This document shows, in pieces, positions 7,977 to 16,849 of a stretch of DNA of 64,000 bases; position 1 is the stretch's first letter; each line of letters starts with the position of its first letter. A program made the position numbers and the translations under genes. The DNA is from Pseudomonas viridiflava (GTDB taxonomy: Bacteria; Pseudomonadota; Gammaproteobacteria; Pseudomonadales; Pseudomonadaceae): the NCBI RefSeq assembly GCF_900602065.1, contig NZ_UWFN01000350.1:186001-250000 (forward strand). Direction: 5' to 3'. The notes below the pieces were generated by a model that saw nothing but the letters and a program-made list of their open reading frames with translations, searched no databases and was not told the DNA's origin.

Positions 7977-9470
7977 TTACAACTTAATCCACGTCGATTT
8001 CAGTTCGGTGTATTTGTCGAACGCATGCAGCGACTTGTCGCGGCCATTGCCCGATTGTTTGAAGCCACCGAACGGCGCAGTCATATCACCGCCATCGTAC
8101 TGATTGACCCATACGCTACCCGCACGCAACGCTTTGGCAGTCAGGTGAGCCTTGGACAGATTTGCAGTCCAGACGGCAGCAGCGAGGCCATAAGGCGTGT
8201 CGTTGGCGATCTGAATCGCCTCCTCGGCTGTATCAAACGTCAGTACCGACAGAACCGGGCCGAAGATCTCTTCCTGAGCGATCTTCATGGCATTGGTCAC
8301 GCCGTCGAAAATCGTTGGCTCGACATAGGTGCCACCGGTTTCCTGCAGGATGCGCTTGCCACCCACCACCAGTTTGGCACCATCGGTGTGGCCTGCTTCG
8401 ATGTAAGACAGCACGGTGTTCATCTGTTGGGTATCCACCAGCGCACCCACGGTAGTGGCCGGGTCCAGCGGGTTGCCTGGCTTCCAGCTCTTCAGCGCTT
8501 CAATGACCATGGGCAGGAATTTGTCCTTGATCGAACGCTCCACCAACAGGCGCGAACCTGCGGTGCAGACTTCGCCCTGGTTGAACGCGATAGCGCTGGC
8601 TGCGGACTCAGCGGCGGCCTGCAAGTCTGGCGCGTCGGCAAAGACAATGTTCGGGCTTTTGCCGCCCGCCTCCAGCCAGATGCGCTTCATGTTCGATTCG
8701 CCGGAGTACACCAGCAATTGCTTGGCAATTTTCGTCGAGCCGGTGAACACCGCCGTGTCGACATCCATGTGCAGAGCCAGCGCCTTGCCCACGGTGTGGC
8801 CGTAACCCGGCAGTACGTTGAGCACGCCAGCCGGAATGCCTGCCTCAATCGCCAGCTGTGCAATACGAATGGCAGTCAGCGGGGACTTTTCCGAAGGCTT
8901 GAGAATGACGGAGTTACCGCTAGACAGCGCCGGGCCGAGTTTCCAGCTTGCCATCAGCAGCGGGAAGTTCCACGGCACAATGGCGGCGACAACGCCAACC
9001 GGTTCGCGAGTGACAAGGCCCAGTTGGTCATGGGGCGTTGCGGCCACCTCGTCATACAGCTTGTCGATAGCTTCGCCGCTCCAGCTCAACGCTTGGGCTG
9101 CGCCGGGAATGTCGATGCTGTACGAATCGCTGATGGGCTTGCCCATGTCCAGGGTTTCCAGCAGCGCGAGTTCTTCCACGTTTTTGTTGATCAGCGCGGC
9201 AAAGCGCAGCATGGCGGCTTTGCGTTTGACTGGCGCCAGTCGCGACCAGACGCCGGAATTGAATGTCTTGCGGGCGCTTTCAACGGCGCGCTGGGCGTCG
9301 GCGGCGTCACAGCTGGCAACTTTGGCCAGCAGGCGGCCATCGACCGGGCTGACGCATTCGAATGTCTCACCGGAAGCGGCGTCGGAGTATTCGCCATTGA
9401 TGAACGCGCGGCCTTCGATCTTCAGGTCCTTGGCGCGTTTCTCCCAGTCAGCATGGGTCAGGGTGGTCAT
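7977..9470 (-). CDS. kauB: NAD(P)-dependent gamma-glutamyl-aminobutyraldehyde dehydrogenase (KauB/PuuC type)
   Basis: Aldehyde dehydrogenase of 497 residues. The catalytic Glu is in LEAGGKSPNIVFAD and the catalytic Cys in FNQGEVCTAGSRLLVE; the Asn of IVPWNFPLLMASWKL is also kept. In Pseudomonas this family (KauB/PauC) oxidises aldehydes from polyamine and 4-guanidinobutyrate breakdown. GGAGGA precedes the ATG at 9470. The PauB-type oxidase at 1668 belongs to the same pathway, separated by unrelated-looking genes. Confidence 0.92.
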   Translation of the reverse strand: MTTLTHADWEKRAKDLKIEGRAFINGEYSDAASGETFECVSPVDGRLLAKVASCDAADAQRAVESARKTFNSGVWSRLAPVKRKAAMLRFAALINKNVEELALLETLDMGKPISDSYSIDIPGAAQALSWSGEAIDKLYDEVAATPHDQLGLVTREPVGVVAAIVPWNFPLLMASWKLGPALSSGNSVILKPSEKSPLTAIRIAQLAIEAGIPAGVLNVLPGYGHTVGKALALHMDVDTAVFTGSTKIAKQLLVYSGESNMKRIWLEAGGKSPNIVFADAPDLQAAAESAASAIAFNQGEVCTAGSRLLVERSIKDKFLPMVIEALKSWKPGNPLDPATTVGALVDTQQMNTVLSYIEAGHTDGAKLVVGGKRILQETGGTYVEPTIFDGVTNAMKIAQEEIFGPVLSVLTFDTAEEAIQIANDTPYGLAAAVWTANLSKAHLTAKALRAGSVWVNQYDGGDMTAPFGGFKQSGNGRDKSLHAFDKYTELKSTWIKL

Positions 9471-9730
9471 GCGTATGTCCTCCGCTTTTATCGATTAGGG
9501 TGTGCGTGGTGGGTGGACTTGTGCAAAAAATAGCCAATCTGCAGTCCACTGCCACCAGGCAACGGCACTCACCACCCTAAACCAGTGATCTGGCGATTTC
9601 CAATATCTTTGACATAAGGGCTCGAATGGAGCCGTCCTGTTCGATTTATGCAACATGGTGACGTGGGCCTTTGGCACTATTGAGCAAGGACTTCGTCAAA
9701 CCAGCAACGCATCTACCGCGAGGGTAAGAA

Positions 9731-10093
9731 ATGACTATCGACAGCATCGTGGACTTCAGCGAAGCCGGTACTGAGGCCGAACGCTATCGCCCGGCACCTG
9801 AAAAAATCTTCAAGGGCGACCCGGAGCAGACAATTTATAACCACTACAACAGCCCTTGCGGACAGATGAACGCGGGCGTCTGGGAGGGCGAGGTCGGTCA
9901 GTGGTCAGTCAATTACACCGAGCATGAGTACTGTGAAATCGTGCAGGGCGTTTCGGTCTTGCGTGATGACGCGGGCGGGTCGAAAACCCTGCGTGCGGGA
10001 GATCGCTTTGTGATCCCGGCAGGCTTCAAAGGCACGTGGGAGGTGTTGGAGCACTGCCGCAAAATTTACGTGGTATTCGAGGCAAAAGCCTGA
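9731..10093 (+). CDS. Cupin-domain protein (EutQ/DUF861-like)
   Basis: Small protein of 120 residues forming a single cupin. The barrel region is visible as NAGVWEGEVGQWSVNYTEHE (an atypical metal site) followed by VLRDDAGGSKTLRAGDRFVI, then FKGTWEVLE. This matches the cupin_3 group, whose members often have no known enzyme activity. GAGGGTAAG stands before the ATG. It is convergent with rpmBG and shares a bidirectional terminator with them. Confidence 0.85.
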   Translation: MTIDSIVDFSEAGTEAERYRPAPEKIFKGDPEQTIYNHYNSPCGQMNAGVWEGEVGQWSVNYTEHEYCEIVQGVSVLRDDAGGSKTLRAGDRFVIPAGFKGTWEVLEHCRKIYVVFEAKA

Positions 10094-10114
10094 CCCTGGC
10101 ATTCGATCAGGCAC

Positions 10115-10145
10115 AAAAAAGCCCGCATCGCTGCGGGCTTTTTCG
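10115..10145. terminator. Bidirectional Rho-independent terminator (cupin gene / rpmG)
   Basis: GC-rich hairpin GCCCGCA-TCGC-TGCGGGC flanked by A6 on the left and T5 on the right, so it can act on both strands. It sits between the stop of the cupin gene and the stop of rpmG. Confidence 0.9.
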
Positions 10146-10162
10146 TAAAGAAGAAAAATCAA

Positions 10163-10318
10163 TTACTTGATTTTGCCTTCTTTGTAGATCACGTGCTTGC
10201 GAACAACCGGATCGAATTTTTTGATTTCGATTTTGTCCGGAGTGGTGCGCTTGTTCTTGTCGGTCGTGTAGAAGTGACCGGTACCAGCACTAGAAATCAA
10301 TCGGATCAATTCACGCAT
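10163..10318 (-). CDS. rpmG: Ribosomal protein bL33
   Basis: Large-subunit protein of 51 residues: MRELIRLISSAGTGHFYTTD at the start and the KKFDPVVRKHVIYKEGKIK tail. No cysteines are present, so this is the zinc-free (C-minus) form. It lies 11 bp after rpmB in the conserved rpmB-rpmG operon. Confidence 0.97.
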   Translation of the reverse strand: MRELIRLISSAGTGHFYTTDKNKRTTPDKIEIKKFDPVVRKHVIYKEGKIK

Positions 10319-10329
10319 GATCTTCTCCC

Positions 10330-10563
10330 TTAAATTTTGCCGTCGCGACGGAGTTCAGCGAGCACAACAGTGATGCCACGCTTGTCGATGATACGCATGC
10401 CTTTAGCAGATACGCGCAGACGAACAAAACGTTTCTCTTCTTCAACCCAAAAGCGGTGATGCTGCAGGTTTGGCAGGAAACGACGACGGGTTTTGTTGTT
10501 TGCGTGGGAAATGTTATTCCCAGTCACCGGACCCTTACCGGTAACTTGACAGACTCTCGACAT
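10330..10563 (-). CDS. rpmB: Ribosomal protein bL28
   Basis: Large-subunit protein of 77 residues beginning MSRVCQVTGKGPVTGNNISH, with HANNKTRRRFLPNLQ and ending in the usual ITVVLAELRRDGKI. First gene of the rpmB-rpmG operon. A probable promoter lies about 150 bp upstream, at 10712-10740. Confidence 0.97.
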   Translation of the reverse strand: MSRVCQVTGKGPVTGNNISHANNKTRRRFLPNLQHHRFWVEEEKRFVRLRVSAKGMRIIDKRGITVVLAELRRDGKI

Positions 10564-10926
10564 GCCTCAGCCCTCTAAAACCTCATGCCCAACCCGGCAT
10601 GGGTTGGCCGCTTAATCTCTCAGTCATTTGGCGCCAGGCGCCGCGTTTCTTTAAGGGTCTTACCGGCTACACCTACAGTGAAGGAACCGGGCCCCTAGAA
10701 AAGAGCGCTGCTTTATACCAGAAAGGGTTTGGTGTCACAACAGGCAAAGCACTTTACCCCAACATCAGGCAACGTATTCAGCCCAATGGTCAGGTCCTTG
10801 CGGGGGTGCTGGCAAATGTACCGCCGGTCGGGTTGTAACCATTGTTCTGTGTCCAAGCATGGTCTAGGGTAACTCCCTTACCAGACTGCGCCAGCAGATG
10901 GGGCCCTTTCTGACAGGAATATAGCC
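10564..10926. promoter_or_regulatory. rpmBG upstream region with extended -10 promoter (leftward)
   Basis: A gene-free gap of 363 bp. On the minus strand, TTGTGA (10735-10740) and TATAAA (10712-10717) are separated by 17 bp, with TGG just before the -10 (an extended -10). This would give rpmB a leader of about 140 nt. I see no riboswitch I can name in it. The rightward half holds the start region of the peptide-binding protein gene, for which I see no clear promoter. Confidence 0.6.
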
Positions 10927-12516
10927 ATGCGTCTTGCTGCGATACCGTTTTTGTTAGCTCCTCTTTTGTTCCCGGTAATGGCCAGCGCCGCGACGGCCTT
11001 GAGCGTCTGCACTGAAGCCAGCCCGGAAGGCTTCGACGTGGTGCAGTACAACTCGCTGACCACCACCAATGCCTCCGCCGATGTGCTGATGAACCGGCTG
11101 GTGGATTTCGACGCCCAGAGCGGCAAGCTGGTGCCCAGCCTGGCGCAAAGCTGGACGGTCTCGGCTGACGGCCTGACCTATGACTTCAAACTGCGCCCGG
11201 GCGTGAAGTTTCATCACACCGACTATTTCACGCCGAGCCGCGAGCTGAACGCTGATGATGTGGTGTTCAGCTTCCAGCGCATGCTTGACCCGCAGAGCCC
11301 GTGGCACAAAGTCGCTCAGAGTGGTTTTCCTCATGCGCAATCGATGCAGTTGCCTGCACTGATCAAGAAGATCGAAGCGCCAGATCCGCTTACCGTGCGC
11401 TTCACCCTGGATCACCCGGATTCCACGTTCCTCGCGACGCTGAGCATGGGCTTTGCTTCGATCTACTCGGCCGAGTACACCGCGCAACTGCTCAAAGCAG
11501 GCACGCCGGAAAAGCTCAACAGCCAGCCGATCGGCACCGGGCCGTTCGTGTTTGAACGTTTCCAGAAAGATGCCGTGGTGCGCTACGAAGCCAACGCCGA
11601 CTACTTTGCGGGCAAACCTGGCGTCGACAAACTGATCTACGCCATCACCCCGGACGCCAACGTGCGTTTGCAGCGAATTCGCCGCAACGAATGCCAGATT
11701 ACCCTGTCACCGAAGCCGCTGGACATTCAGGAAGCGGCCAAGGATCCGAACCTGAAGGTGGAGAAAACTGAAGCCTTCATGACGGCGTTTTTGGCGATCA
11801 ACAGTCAGCACCCGCCATTCGACAAGGCTGAAGTGCGGCAAGCGGTCAATCTGGCGTTCGACAAGGACAGCTACCTCAAGGCAGTGTTTGAAGGCACCGC
11901 GGAAGCGGCCAATGGCCCTTATCCGCCGAATACCTGGAGCTATGCGAAAGATTTGCCCGGGTATAAGCAGGATGTGACCAAGGCCAAAGCGCTGCTGGCA
12001 AAGGCGGGCGTGAAGGACGGCTTTAAAACCACTATCTGGACTCGCCCAACGGGCAGCCTGCTAAATCCCAATCCGAACCTGGGGGCGCAGCTGCTTCAGG
12101 CCGACCTGGCAAAAGTCGGCATCACTGCTGAAATCAAGGTTATCGAGTGGGGGGAGCTTATCCGCCGAGCCAAGGCTGGCGAGCATGATCTGTTGTTCAT
12201 GGGCTGGGCGGGTGATAACGGTGACCCGGATAACTTCCTGACTCCGCAGTTCTCTTGCGCAGCCGTGAAGTCCGGTACCAATTTCGCCCGTTACTGCGAT
12301 GCGACGCTGGACAAACTGATCAGTGAAGGCAAAGCCACCAGTGATCAGGCTGCCCGTAGCAAGCTGTATCACCAGGCTCAACAACAGATTCAACAGCAGG
12401 CACTCTGGCTGCCACTGGCGCACCCGACCGCCGCCGCCCTCACCCGCAAAGATGTCAGCGGTTATCAGGTCAGCCCGTTTGGTCGTCAGGACTTCTTCAA
12501 GGTGCAGGTGAAGTAA
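10927..12516 (+). CDS. Periplasmic peptide-binding protein of an ABC importer (SBP_bac_5)
   Basis: Solute-binding protein of 529 residues, DppA/OppA family. A Sec signal peptide (FLLAPLLFPVMASAA) precedes the mature start, then TALSVCTEASPEGFDVVQYN and the family segment LAQSWTVSADGLTYDFKLRP. It should bind di- or oligopeptides in the periplasm and deliver them to a Dpp-type permease. No permease or ATPase genes lie nearby, so it must use components encoded elsewhere, as is common for the multiple DppA-like proteins of pseudomonads. Confidence 0.92.
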   Translation: MRLAAIPFLLAPLLFPVMASAATALSVCTEASPEGFDVVQYNSLTTTNASADVLMNRLVDFDAQSGKLVPSLAQSWTVSADGLTYDFKLRPGVKFHHTDYFTPSRELNADDVVFSFQRMLDPQSPWHKVAQSGFPHAQSMQLPALIKKIEAPDPLTVRFTLDHPDSTFLATLSMGFASIYSAEYTAQLLKAGTPEKLNSQPIGTGPFVFERFQKDAVVRYEANADYFAGKPGVDKLIYAITPDANVRLQRIRRNECQITLSPKPLDIQEAAKDPNLKVEKTEAFMTAFLAINSQHPPFDKAEVRQAVNLAFDKDSYLKAVFEGTAEAANGPYPPNTWSYAKDLPGYKQDVTKAKALLAKAGVKDGFKTTIWTRPTGSLLNPNPNLGAQLLQADLAKVGITAEIKVIEWGELIRRAKAGEHDLLFMGWAGDNGDPDNFLTPQFSCAAVKSGTNFARYCDATLDKLISEGKATSDQAARSKLYHQAQQQIQQQALWLPLAHPTAAALTRKDVSGYQVSPFGRQDFFKVQVK

Positions 12517-12530
12517 ATTGATACTTAACG

Positions 12531-12632
12531 TAGGAGCGCGCTTGCCCGCGATGGCGATTCGGCTGTCGCAGATATTTGTCGATTGGCTTTGAAGGTCCTT
12601 CGGCCCTTATCGCGGGCAAGCGCGCTCCTACA
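12531..12632. repeat. REP/REPIN repeat, family R1
   Basis: Inverted repeat with arms TAGGAGCGCGCTTGCCCGCG and CGCGGGCAAGCGCGCTCCTA. It lies between the peptide-binding protein gene and the MBL-fold gene. Confidence 0.85.
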
Positions 12633-12659
12633 GCAAACCCACATACTGTCGGAGAACCC

Positions 12660-13544
12660 ATGATCATCGCCGACCGTCTTCACATCGAAGGCTTGTTCGA
12701 TACCCACACATCGACGCTCAGTTATCTGGTGATGGATGTTCAGAGCAGGCAGTGCGCGTTGATCGACAGCGTGCTCGATTTCGATCCCAAATCGGGACGG
12801 ACCAGTACTCAGTCTGCGGATCAGTTGATTGCCCGGGTTCGTGAGCTGGGTGCTTCGGTGCAGTGGATTCTCGAAACCCATGTGCACGCCGATCATGTGT
12901 CCGCAGCGGCTTATCTCAAAGACAAACTCCACGCGAAAATCGCTATTGGCAGCCGCATCACAGCGGTGCAAAACGTGTTCGGTGAGCTGTTCAATGCACC
13001 GGATGGCTTTGCCCGGGACGGCAGCCAGTTCGACGTGCTGCTGGATGACGGTGCAAGCTTCGCCGTAGGGTCGCTTGAGGTTCGGGCCATGCATACGCCG
13101 GGGCACACGCCGGCTTGCATGACCTACGTGTTCGAGGTGGGCGGTGAAAGTGTGGCGTTTGTCGGCGATACGCTGTTCATGCCCGATTACGGCACCGCGC
13201 GCTGCGACTTCCCCGGTGCGGATGCGCGCACGCTGTATCAATCGATCCAGAAGATTCTCGCCCTGCCCGACTCCACGCGCCTGTTCATGTGTCACGACTA
13301 CCAGCCGGATGGTCGCGAGTTGCAGTACATGACCACCGTCGCCGAACAGCGCGCCAGCAACATCCACATCCGTCAGGGGATTGATGAAAGCGAATTTGTA
13401 CTGATGCGCGAAGCCCGGGATGCCACGCTGGAAATGCCCGTGCTGATCCTGCCATCAGTGCAGATCAACATGCGCGCGGGTCATCTGCCGGAGCCGGAAG
13501 ATAATGGCGTGCGCTATCTGAAGATTCCGCTGAATACGCTGTGA
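12660..13544 (+). CDS. MBL-fold metallohydrolase (persulfide dioxygenase-like)
   Basis: Metallo-beta-lactamase fold protein of 294 residues. Metal ligands are seen as ETHVHADHVSAA (HxHxDH) near residue 80, HTPGHTPACM near 145, VGDTLFMPDYGTARCDFPG near 170 and MCHDYQ near 215. The MPDYGTARCDFPGA sequence resembles ETHE1/Blh-type enzymes, which oxidise glutathione persulfide or act in sulfide detoxification. GGAG is seven bases before the ATG. No sulfur gene lies alongside, so the substrate is inferred from family only. Confidence 0.85.
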   Translation: MIIADRLHIEGLFDTHTSTLSYLVMDVQSRQCALIDSVLDFDPKSGRTSTQSADQLIARVRELGASVQWILETHVHADHVSAAAYLKDKLHAKIAIGSRITAVQNVFGELFNAPDGFARDGSQFDVLLDDGASFAVGSLEVRAMHTPGHTPACMTYVFEVGGESVAFVGDTLFMPDYGTARCDFPGADARTLYQSIQKILALPDSTRLFMCHDYQPDGRELQYMTTVAEQRASNIHIRQGIDESEFVLMREARDATLEMPVLILPSVQINMRAGHLPEPEDNGVRYLKIPLNTL

Positions 13545-13563
13545 GCCCGACCTTTGTAGAAAC

Positions 13564-13669
13564 CTGTTGGAGCGAGGCTTGCCCGCGAAGAACGATTGCC
13601 CGGTAAGCCTGATGCACCGCAGCGACTGACTCGTCAGAATGCCGCCCAGACCAAGCCCTGCTCCTACGG
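13564..13669. repeat. Chimeric REP element (R1 left arm, R1' right arm)
   Basis: The left arm GGAGCGAGGCTTGCCCGCGA is family R1. The right arm CAGAATGCCGCCCAGACCAA, ending CTGCTCCTAC, is family R1'. The inner parts cannot pair, unlike copies in which both arms match. Confidence 0.75.
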
Positions 13670-13684
13670 AAGAGCGCAATCTCA

Positions 13685-13774
13685 TGTGGGAGCCGGGCTT
13701 GCCCGCGATGCAGGCACCGCGATTTGACAGATGAACCGAGTTGCTCTTATCGCGGGCAAGCCTCGCTCCCACAG
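13685..13774. repeat. REP/REPIN repeat, family R1
   Basis: Inverted repeat with arms TGTGGGAGCCGGGCTTGCCC and ATCGCGGGCAAGCCTCGCTC plus CCACAG. Second of three elements in the gap. Confidence 0.8.
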
Positions 13775-13787
13775 GATCTATGCGATC

Positions 13788-13879
13788 CGTAGGACCGGCT
13801 TTAGCCGGGAGGCCGTCGGTACGTTCGCTAAATTTTCTTCGGCAGAAACACCGCTCTCCCGGCTAAAGCCTGTCCTACA
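13788..13879. repeat. REP-type palindrome, family R4 (single copy in window)
   Basis: Inverted repeat TAGGACCGGCTTTAGCCGGG ... CTCCCGGCTAAAGCCTGTCC. A different core from the other families; this is the only copy seen in the window. Confidence 0.75.
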
Positions 13880-13935
13880 AGGCGGGATCAGCGCTTGCTG
13901 GCGAACATTGAGTCTCCGACAGGGACGGCGCTGTG

Positions 13936-15879
13936 TCAGACGCTCGGGGCTGCATCAACTCGCGCCGTATTCTGCAACCCCGCCAACAGCAGCCGCTGAT
14001 ACAGCTCCTCTTTCAACCCCTGTGGCTGGTCCAGTTGCATGCGTTCCAGGTGCACCGGAAAAGCTGACGGGTCGGGTGCATCCAGTGTCGCCTTGCCCAG
14101 CTCGATGATTTCGGTGAGCTTGAACTTGCTTTCCAGCCAATGCAGCGCCCGCAGCAGATCGCGCTCCTCGCTGTTGAAGTCGCAACCCAAGGGGTATTCG
14201 GGAAACAGCTGCGAATACTGCTCAGCGACGACCTGCAAGCGCTCAGCGGTGTTGTGAGCGAAGCGTGGGTCTAGCTTAAAGTCCTTGGGCAGCTTGCCCG
14301 CTCTTTGCGCCTGTTCGATCAAGCCAGGCTGAAAACGCGAGTCGCTGATGTTGAGCATGGCTTCGATGACGGCCGAGTCGGTTTTACCGCGCAGGTCGGC
14401 GATGCCGTATTCGGTGACTACGATGTCTCGCAGATGACGCGGAATCGTGGTGTGACCGTATTCCCAGACGATATTGGAGCTGGTCTCGCCGCCCGACTCG
14501 CGCCAACTGCGCAGTATCATGATCGAGCGTGCGTCTTCCAGAGCGTGCGCCTGGGCCACGAAGTTGTATTGACCGCCGACGCCGCTCACCACCCGGCCGT
14601 CTTCCAGTTGGTCGGCCACCGCAGCGCCCATCAGTGTGACGGTGAACGCGCTGTTGATGAACCGTGCATCGCGGCGTTGCAGGCGTTTGAGTGCTTCATC
14701 GCCGTACAGCTCGTTGATGTAGCTGATGGCGGTCATGTTGAAGTCGCCGAGACGCTCCAGGGAAAACTCTCGCAAGCGCTGATAAAAGCTCTGCGGACCG
14801 AGGAAGAACCCGCCATGGACCATAATGCCGTCTGTGTAGGCCGATTCATCGAGGCTGCCGTCGTTTGCCTCACGCTGGCGTATTGCATCGGGGTAGACCT
14901 TGCGCCGAATGATCCCTGCATCGACCAGCACCAGCAAACCGTTGACGAACATCTCGCTGCACCCGTAAAGCCCGGAGACGAAGGGCTGCACACCGCCTTC
15001 GCGGTCAATCAGGGTTTGCCAGTCGCTGAGGTTCAACTCGGCGAGCAGTGCACGATAAGTATCGTTGTCGGCCTGCCGGGCCAGCAGCGCTGCGGTTAAA
15101 GCATCCCCCATAGAGCCGATGCCGATCTGCAAGGTGCCGCCATCGCGCACCAGTGTGCTGGCGTGCAGGCCAATAAAATGGTCCTGAAAACCCACCGGCA
15201 TGTTCGGCGTGGAAAACAGCGTGCTGCGCTCTTCCTCATCAAGGAGGAAATCGAAATCCTCGGCATTGAGTTCAGAGTCGCCGGGCATGTAGGGCAAATC
15301 AGCGTGGACTTGGCCCAGCATCAAAATGGTTTCCCCGGCCGCCCGCCGCTTGGCGATCATGGGTAACAAGTCGAGGGTGACATCGGGATTACAGCTCAGG
15401 CTCAGCTTGCCGGGGCGCCGTTCATCCCGGGCAACCAGTTGCGCGACCAGATTCAAGCCGCTGGCGTTGATGTCCCGGGCCGCATGGCTGTAATTACTGC
15501 TGATGTAATCGTGCTGAGCGGGTGCGCTGTTGAGCAAACTGCCTGGCTGCATGAAAAACTGCTGAACCCGAATATTGCTCGGCAGGCTGTCACGGTGCAG
15601 GTCGGTCAGGAATTCCAGCTCAGGATAATCGTCAAACACCCGCTCCAGAAACGGCTGCAGAAAGCGCCCCTGAAGACCATCGCCAGTGGGCGGCCGGCCC
15701 AGACTCAGCGCCGTATAGATCGTCAGCTGCCGCTCGGGCATCTGCTTGATTCGCTCATACAGCGCGTTGACGAACCGGTTTGGCTTGCCCAGACCCAGCG
15801 GGATGCCCATGTGGATATGTGTCGGTAGCCGGGCGATGACATGAGCGACCGCTTGATCAATGGAGCTGGACTGCGGCAT
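13936..15879 (-). CDS. Acetyl-CoA hydrolase/transferase family protein
   Basis: Class I CoA-transferase/hydrolase of 647 residues, longer than the roughly 500-residue Cat1/ACH1 members. Family signatures are TLQIGIGSMGDALTAALL near residue 250, DGRVVSGVGGQYNFVAQAHA near 445 and DIVVTEYGIADLRGKT near 500. It would cleave acyl-CoA or move CoA between carboxylic acids; the acyl group cannot be told from sequence. GGAGGA precedes the ATG at 15879. Transcribed alone, convergent with the MBL-fold gene. Confidence 0.85.
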   Translation of the reverse strand: MPQSSSIDQAVAHVIARLPTHIHMGIPLGLGKPNRFVNALYERIKQMPERQLTIYTALSLGRPPTGDGLQGRFLQPFLERVFDDYPELEFLTDLHRDSLPSNIRVQQFFMQPGSLLNSAPAQHDYISSNYSHAARDINASGLNLVAQLVARDERRPGKLSLSCNPDVTLDLLPMIAKRRAAGETILMLGQVHADLPYMPGDSELNAEDFDFLLDEEERSTLFSTPNMPVGFQDHFIGLHASTLVRDGGTLQIGIGSMGDALTAALLARQADNDTYRALLAELNLSDWQTLIDREGGVQPFVSGLYGCSEMFVNGLLVLVDAGIIRRKVYPDAIRQREANDGSLDESAYTDGIMVHGGFFLGPQSFYQRLREFSLERLGDFNMTAISYINELYGDEALKRLQRRDARFINSAFTVTLMGAAVADQLEDGRVVSGVGGQYNFVAQAHALEDARSIMILRSWRESGGETSSNIVWEYGHTTIPRHLRDIVVTEYGIADLRGKTDSAVIEAMLNISDSRFQPGLIEQAQRAGKLPKDFKLDPRFAHNTAERLQVVAEQYSQLFPEYPLGCDFNSEERDLLRALHWLESKFKLTEIIELGKATLDAPDPSAFPVHLERMQLDQPQGLKEELYQRLLLAGLQNTARVDAAPSV

Positions 15880-15972
15880 CGGGTCCTCCGGGACTTTTTA
15901 TTGGATTGAGCCGTTATTGATGGAGGTTGGACCGGGGCGAATGCAAGTTTGCTGCAACGGCTTGCGCACTTC

Positions 15973-16045
15973 CTGTAGGAGCTGCCGAAGGCTGCGAAGC
16001 AATAACTCTGACACACCGCCTTCGCAGCCTTCGGCAGCTCCTACA
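15973..16045. repeat. REP-type palindrome, family R2
   Basis: Inverted repeat TGTAGGAGCTGCCGAAGGCT ... CCTTCGGCAGCTCCTACA, ending a few bases before the stop of the HAD phosphatase gene. Confidence 0.85.
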
Positions 16046-16051
16046 AGGTAT

Positions 16052-16702
16052 TCATTTCTTCAAGAATGCCTTATGCAACTCCGCCAGTGTTGCGAAATGG
16101 TAGGTCGGCGACTCAGCCTGCAATTCCTCATGACTACCAAAACCATAGCCCACCGCCGCCACATCCAACCCGTTGCGCAGGCCGCCGATCAGGTCGTGTT
16201 TACGGTCGCCGATCATCAGGGTCTGTTTGGGATCGAGTTTTTCTTCTGCGAGCAGGTGGGCGATCAGCTCGACCTTGTCGGTACGGGTGCCGTCCAGTTC
16301 GCTGCCGTACATCACTTTGAAATGTCGGGCGAAGTCGAAGTGGCGAGCGATCTCATGGGCGAATACCCACGGCTTGGAGGTCGCGATGTACAGGTTACGT
16401 CCCTGATCGACTAAGTCGTCGAGCAGTTCGAATACACCATCGAACACCAGGTTCTCGTAGAGCCCGGTGACCTTGAAGCGCTGGCGATAGAAGCCTACGG
16501 CTTCCCAGGCTTTGGCTTCGTCGAAACCGTACTGGTGCATGAATTGCTGCAACAGCGGCGGGCCGATGAAGTGTTCCAGTTGGGCCAGGTCCGGCTCATC
16601 AATCCCCAGTTGCTTCAGGGCGAACTGGATTGACTTGGTTATCCCCTGGCGCGGATCGGTCAGGGTGCCATCCAGATCGAACAGGATGTTTTGGTAATGC
16701 AT
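16052..16702 (-). CDS. HAD-family phosphatase (phosphoglycolate phosphatase-like)
   Basis: A HAD subfamily IA hydrolase of 216 residues. Motif I is NILFDLDGTLTDPRQGI at the N-terminus, with the two catalytic aspartates; motif II is in YIATSKPWVFA and motif IV in MIGDRKHDLIGG. The start at 16702 gives the standard N-terminus and has GGAG six bases upstream. Gph-like enzymes remove 2-phosphoglycolate, but this branch (PA0065-like by position) has not been tied to a substrate. Confidence 0.88.
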   Translation of the reverse strand: MHYQNILFDLDGTLTDPRQGITKSIQFALKQLGIDEPDLAQLEHFIGPPLLQQFMHQYGFDEAKAWEAVGFYRQRFKVTGLYENLVFDGVFELLDDLVDQGRNLYIATSKPWVFAHEIARHFDFARHFKVMYGSELDGTRTDKVELIAHLLAEEKLDPKQTLMIGDRKHDLIGGLRNGLDVAAVGYGFGSHEELQAESPTYHFATLAELHKAFLKK

Positions 16703-16756
16703 GCAAACTCCCATGGGTTTTCGGGATCGCCTTGGGTAAAAAACGCAATCCGTTTT

Positions 16757-16832
16757 CTGTAGGAGCTGCCGAAGGCTGCGAAATCGATACATCTCATACA
16801 CCGCTATTCGCAGCCTGCGGCAGCTCCTACAG
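16757..16832. repeat. REP-type palindrome, family R2
   Basis: Inverted repeat CTGTAGGAGCTGCCGAAGGC ... GCAGCCTGCGGCAGCTCCTACAG, written here as two arms; the right arm carries one mismatch. It separates the HAD gene from the gamma-carbonic anhydrase gene, which are on the same strand. Confidence 0.83.
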
Positions 16833-16849
16833 GGACGTATTTACAGGAT

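Larger units (their letters stand above)
13545..13935. other. Gene-free gap filled by three REP-type elements
   Basis: The 391 bp between the MBL-fold and CoA-transferase genes hold three different palindromic repeats in a row and nothing else that I can recognise. Both flanking genes point into the gap. Confidence 0.8.

Noticed and set aside
8025..9533. 502-codon open frame antisense to kauB
   Set aside because: Shadow of the aldehyde dehydrogenase gene; no family resemblance or ribosome site.
9501..9700. Sigma-54-like sequences (TGGCACTATTGAGCA and a TGGCAGTGGACTGCA on the other strand)
   Set aside because: In both the GG-to-GC distance is nine instead of ten bases, so neither fits the -24/-12 rule.
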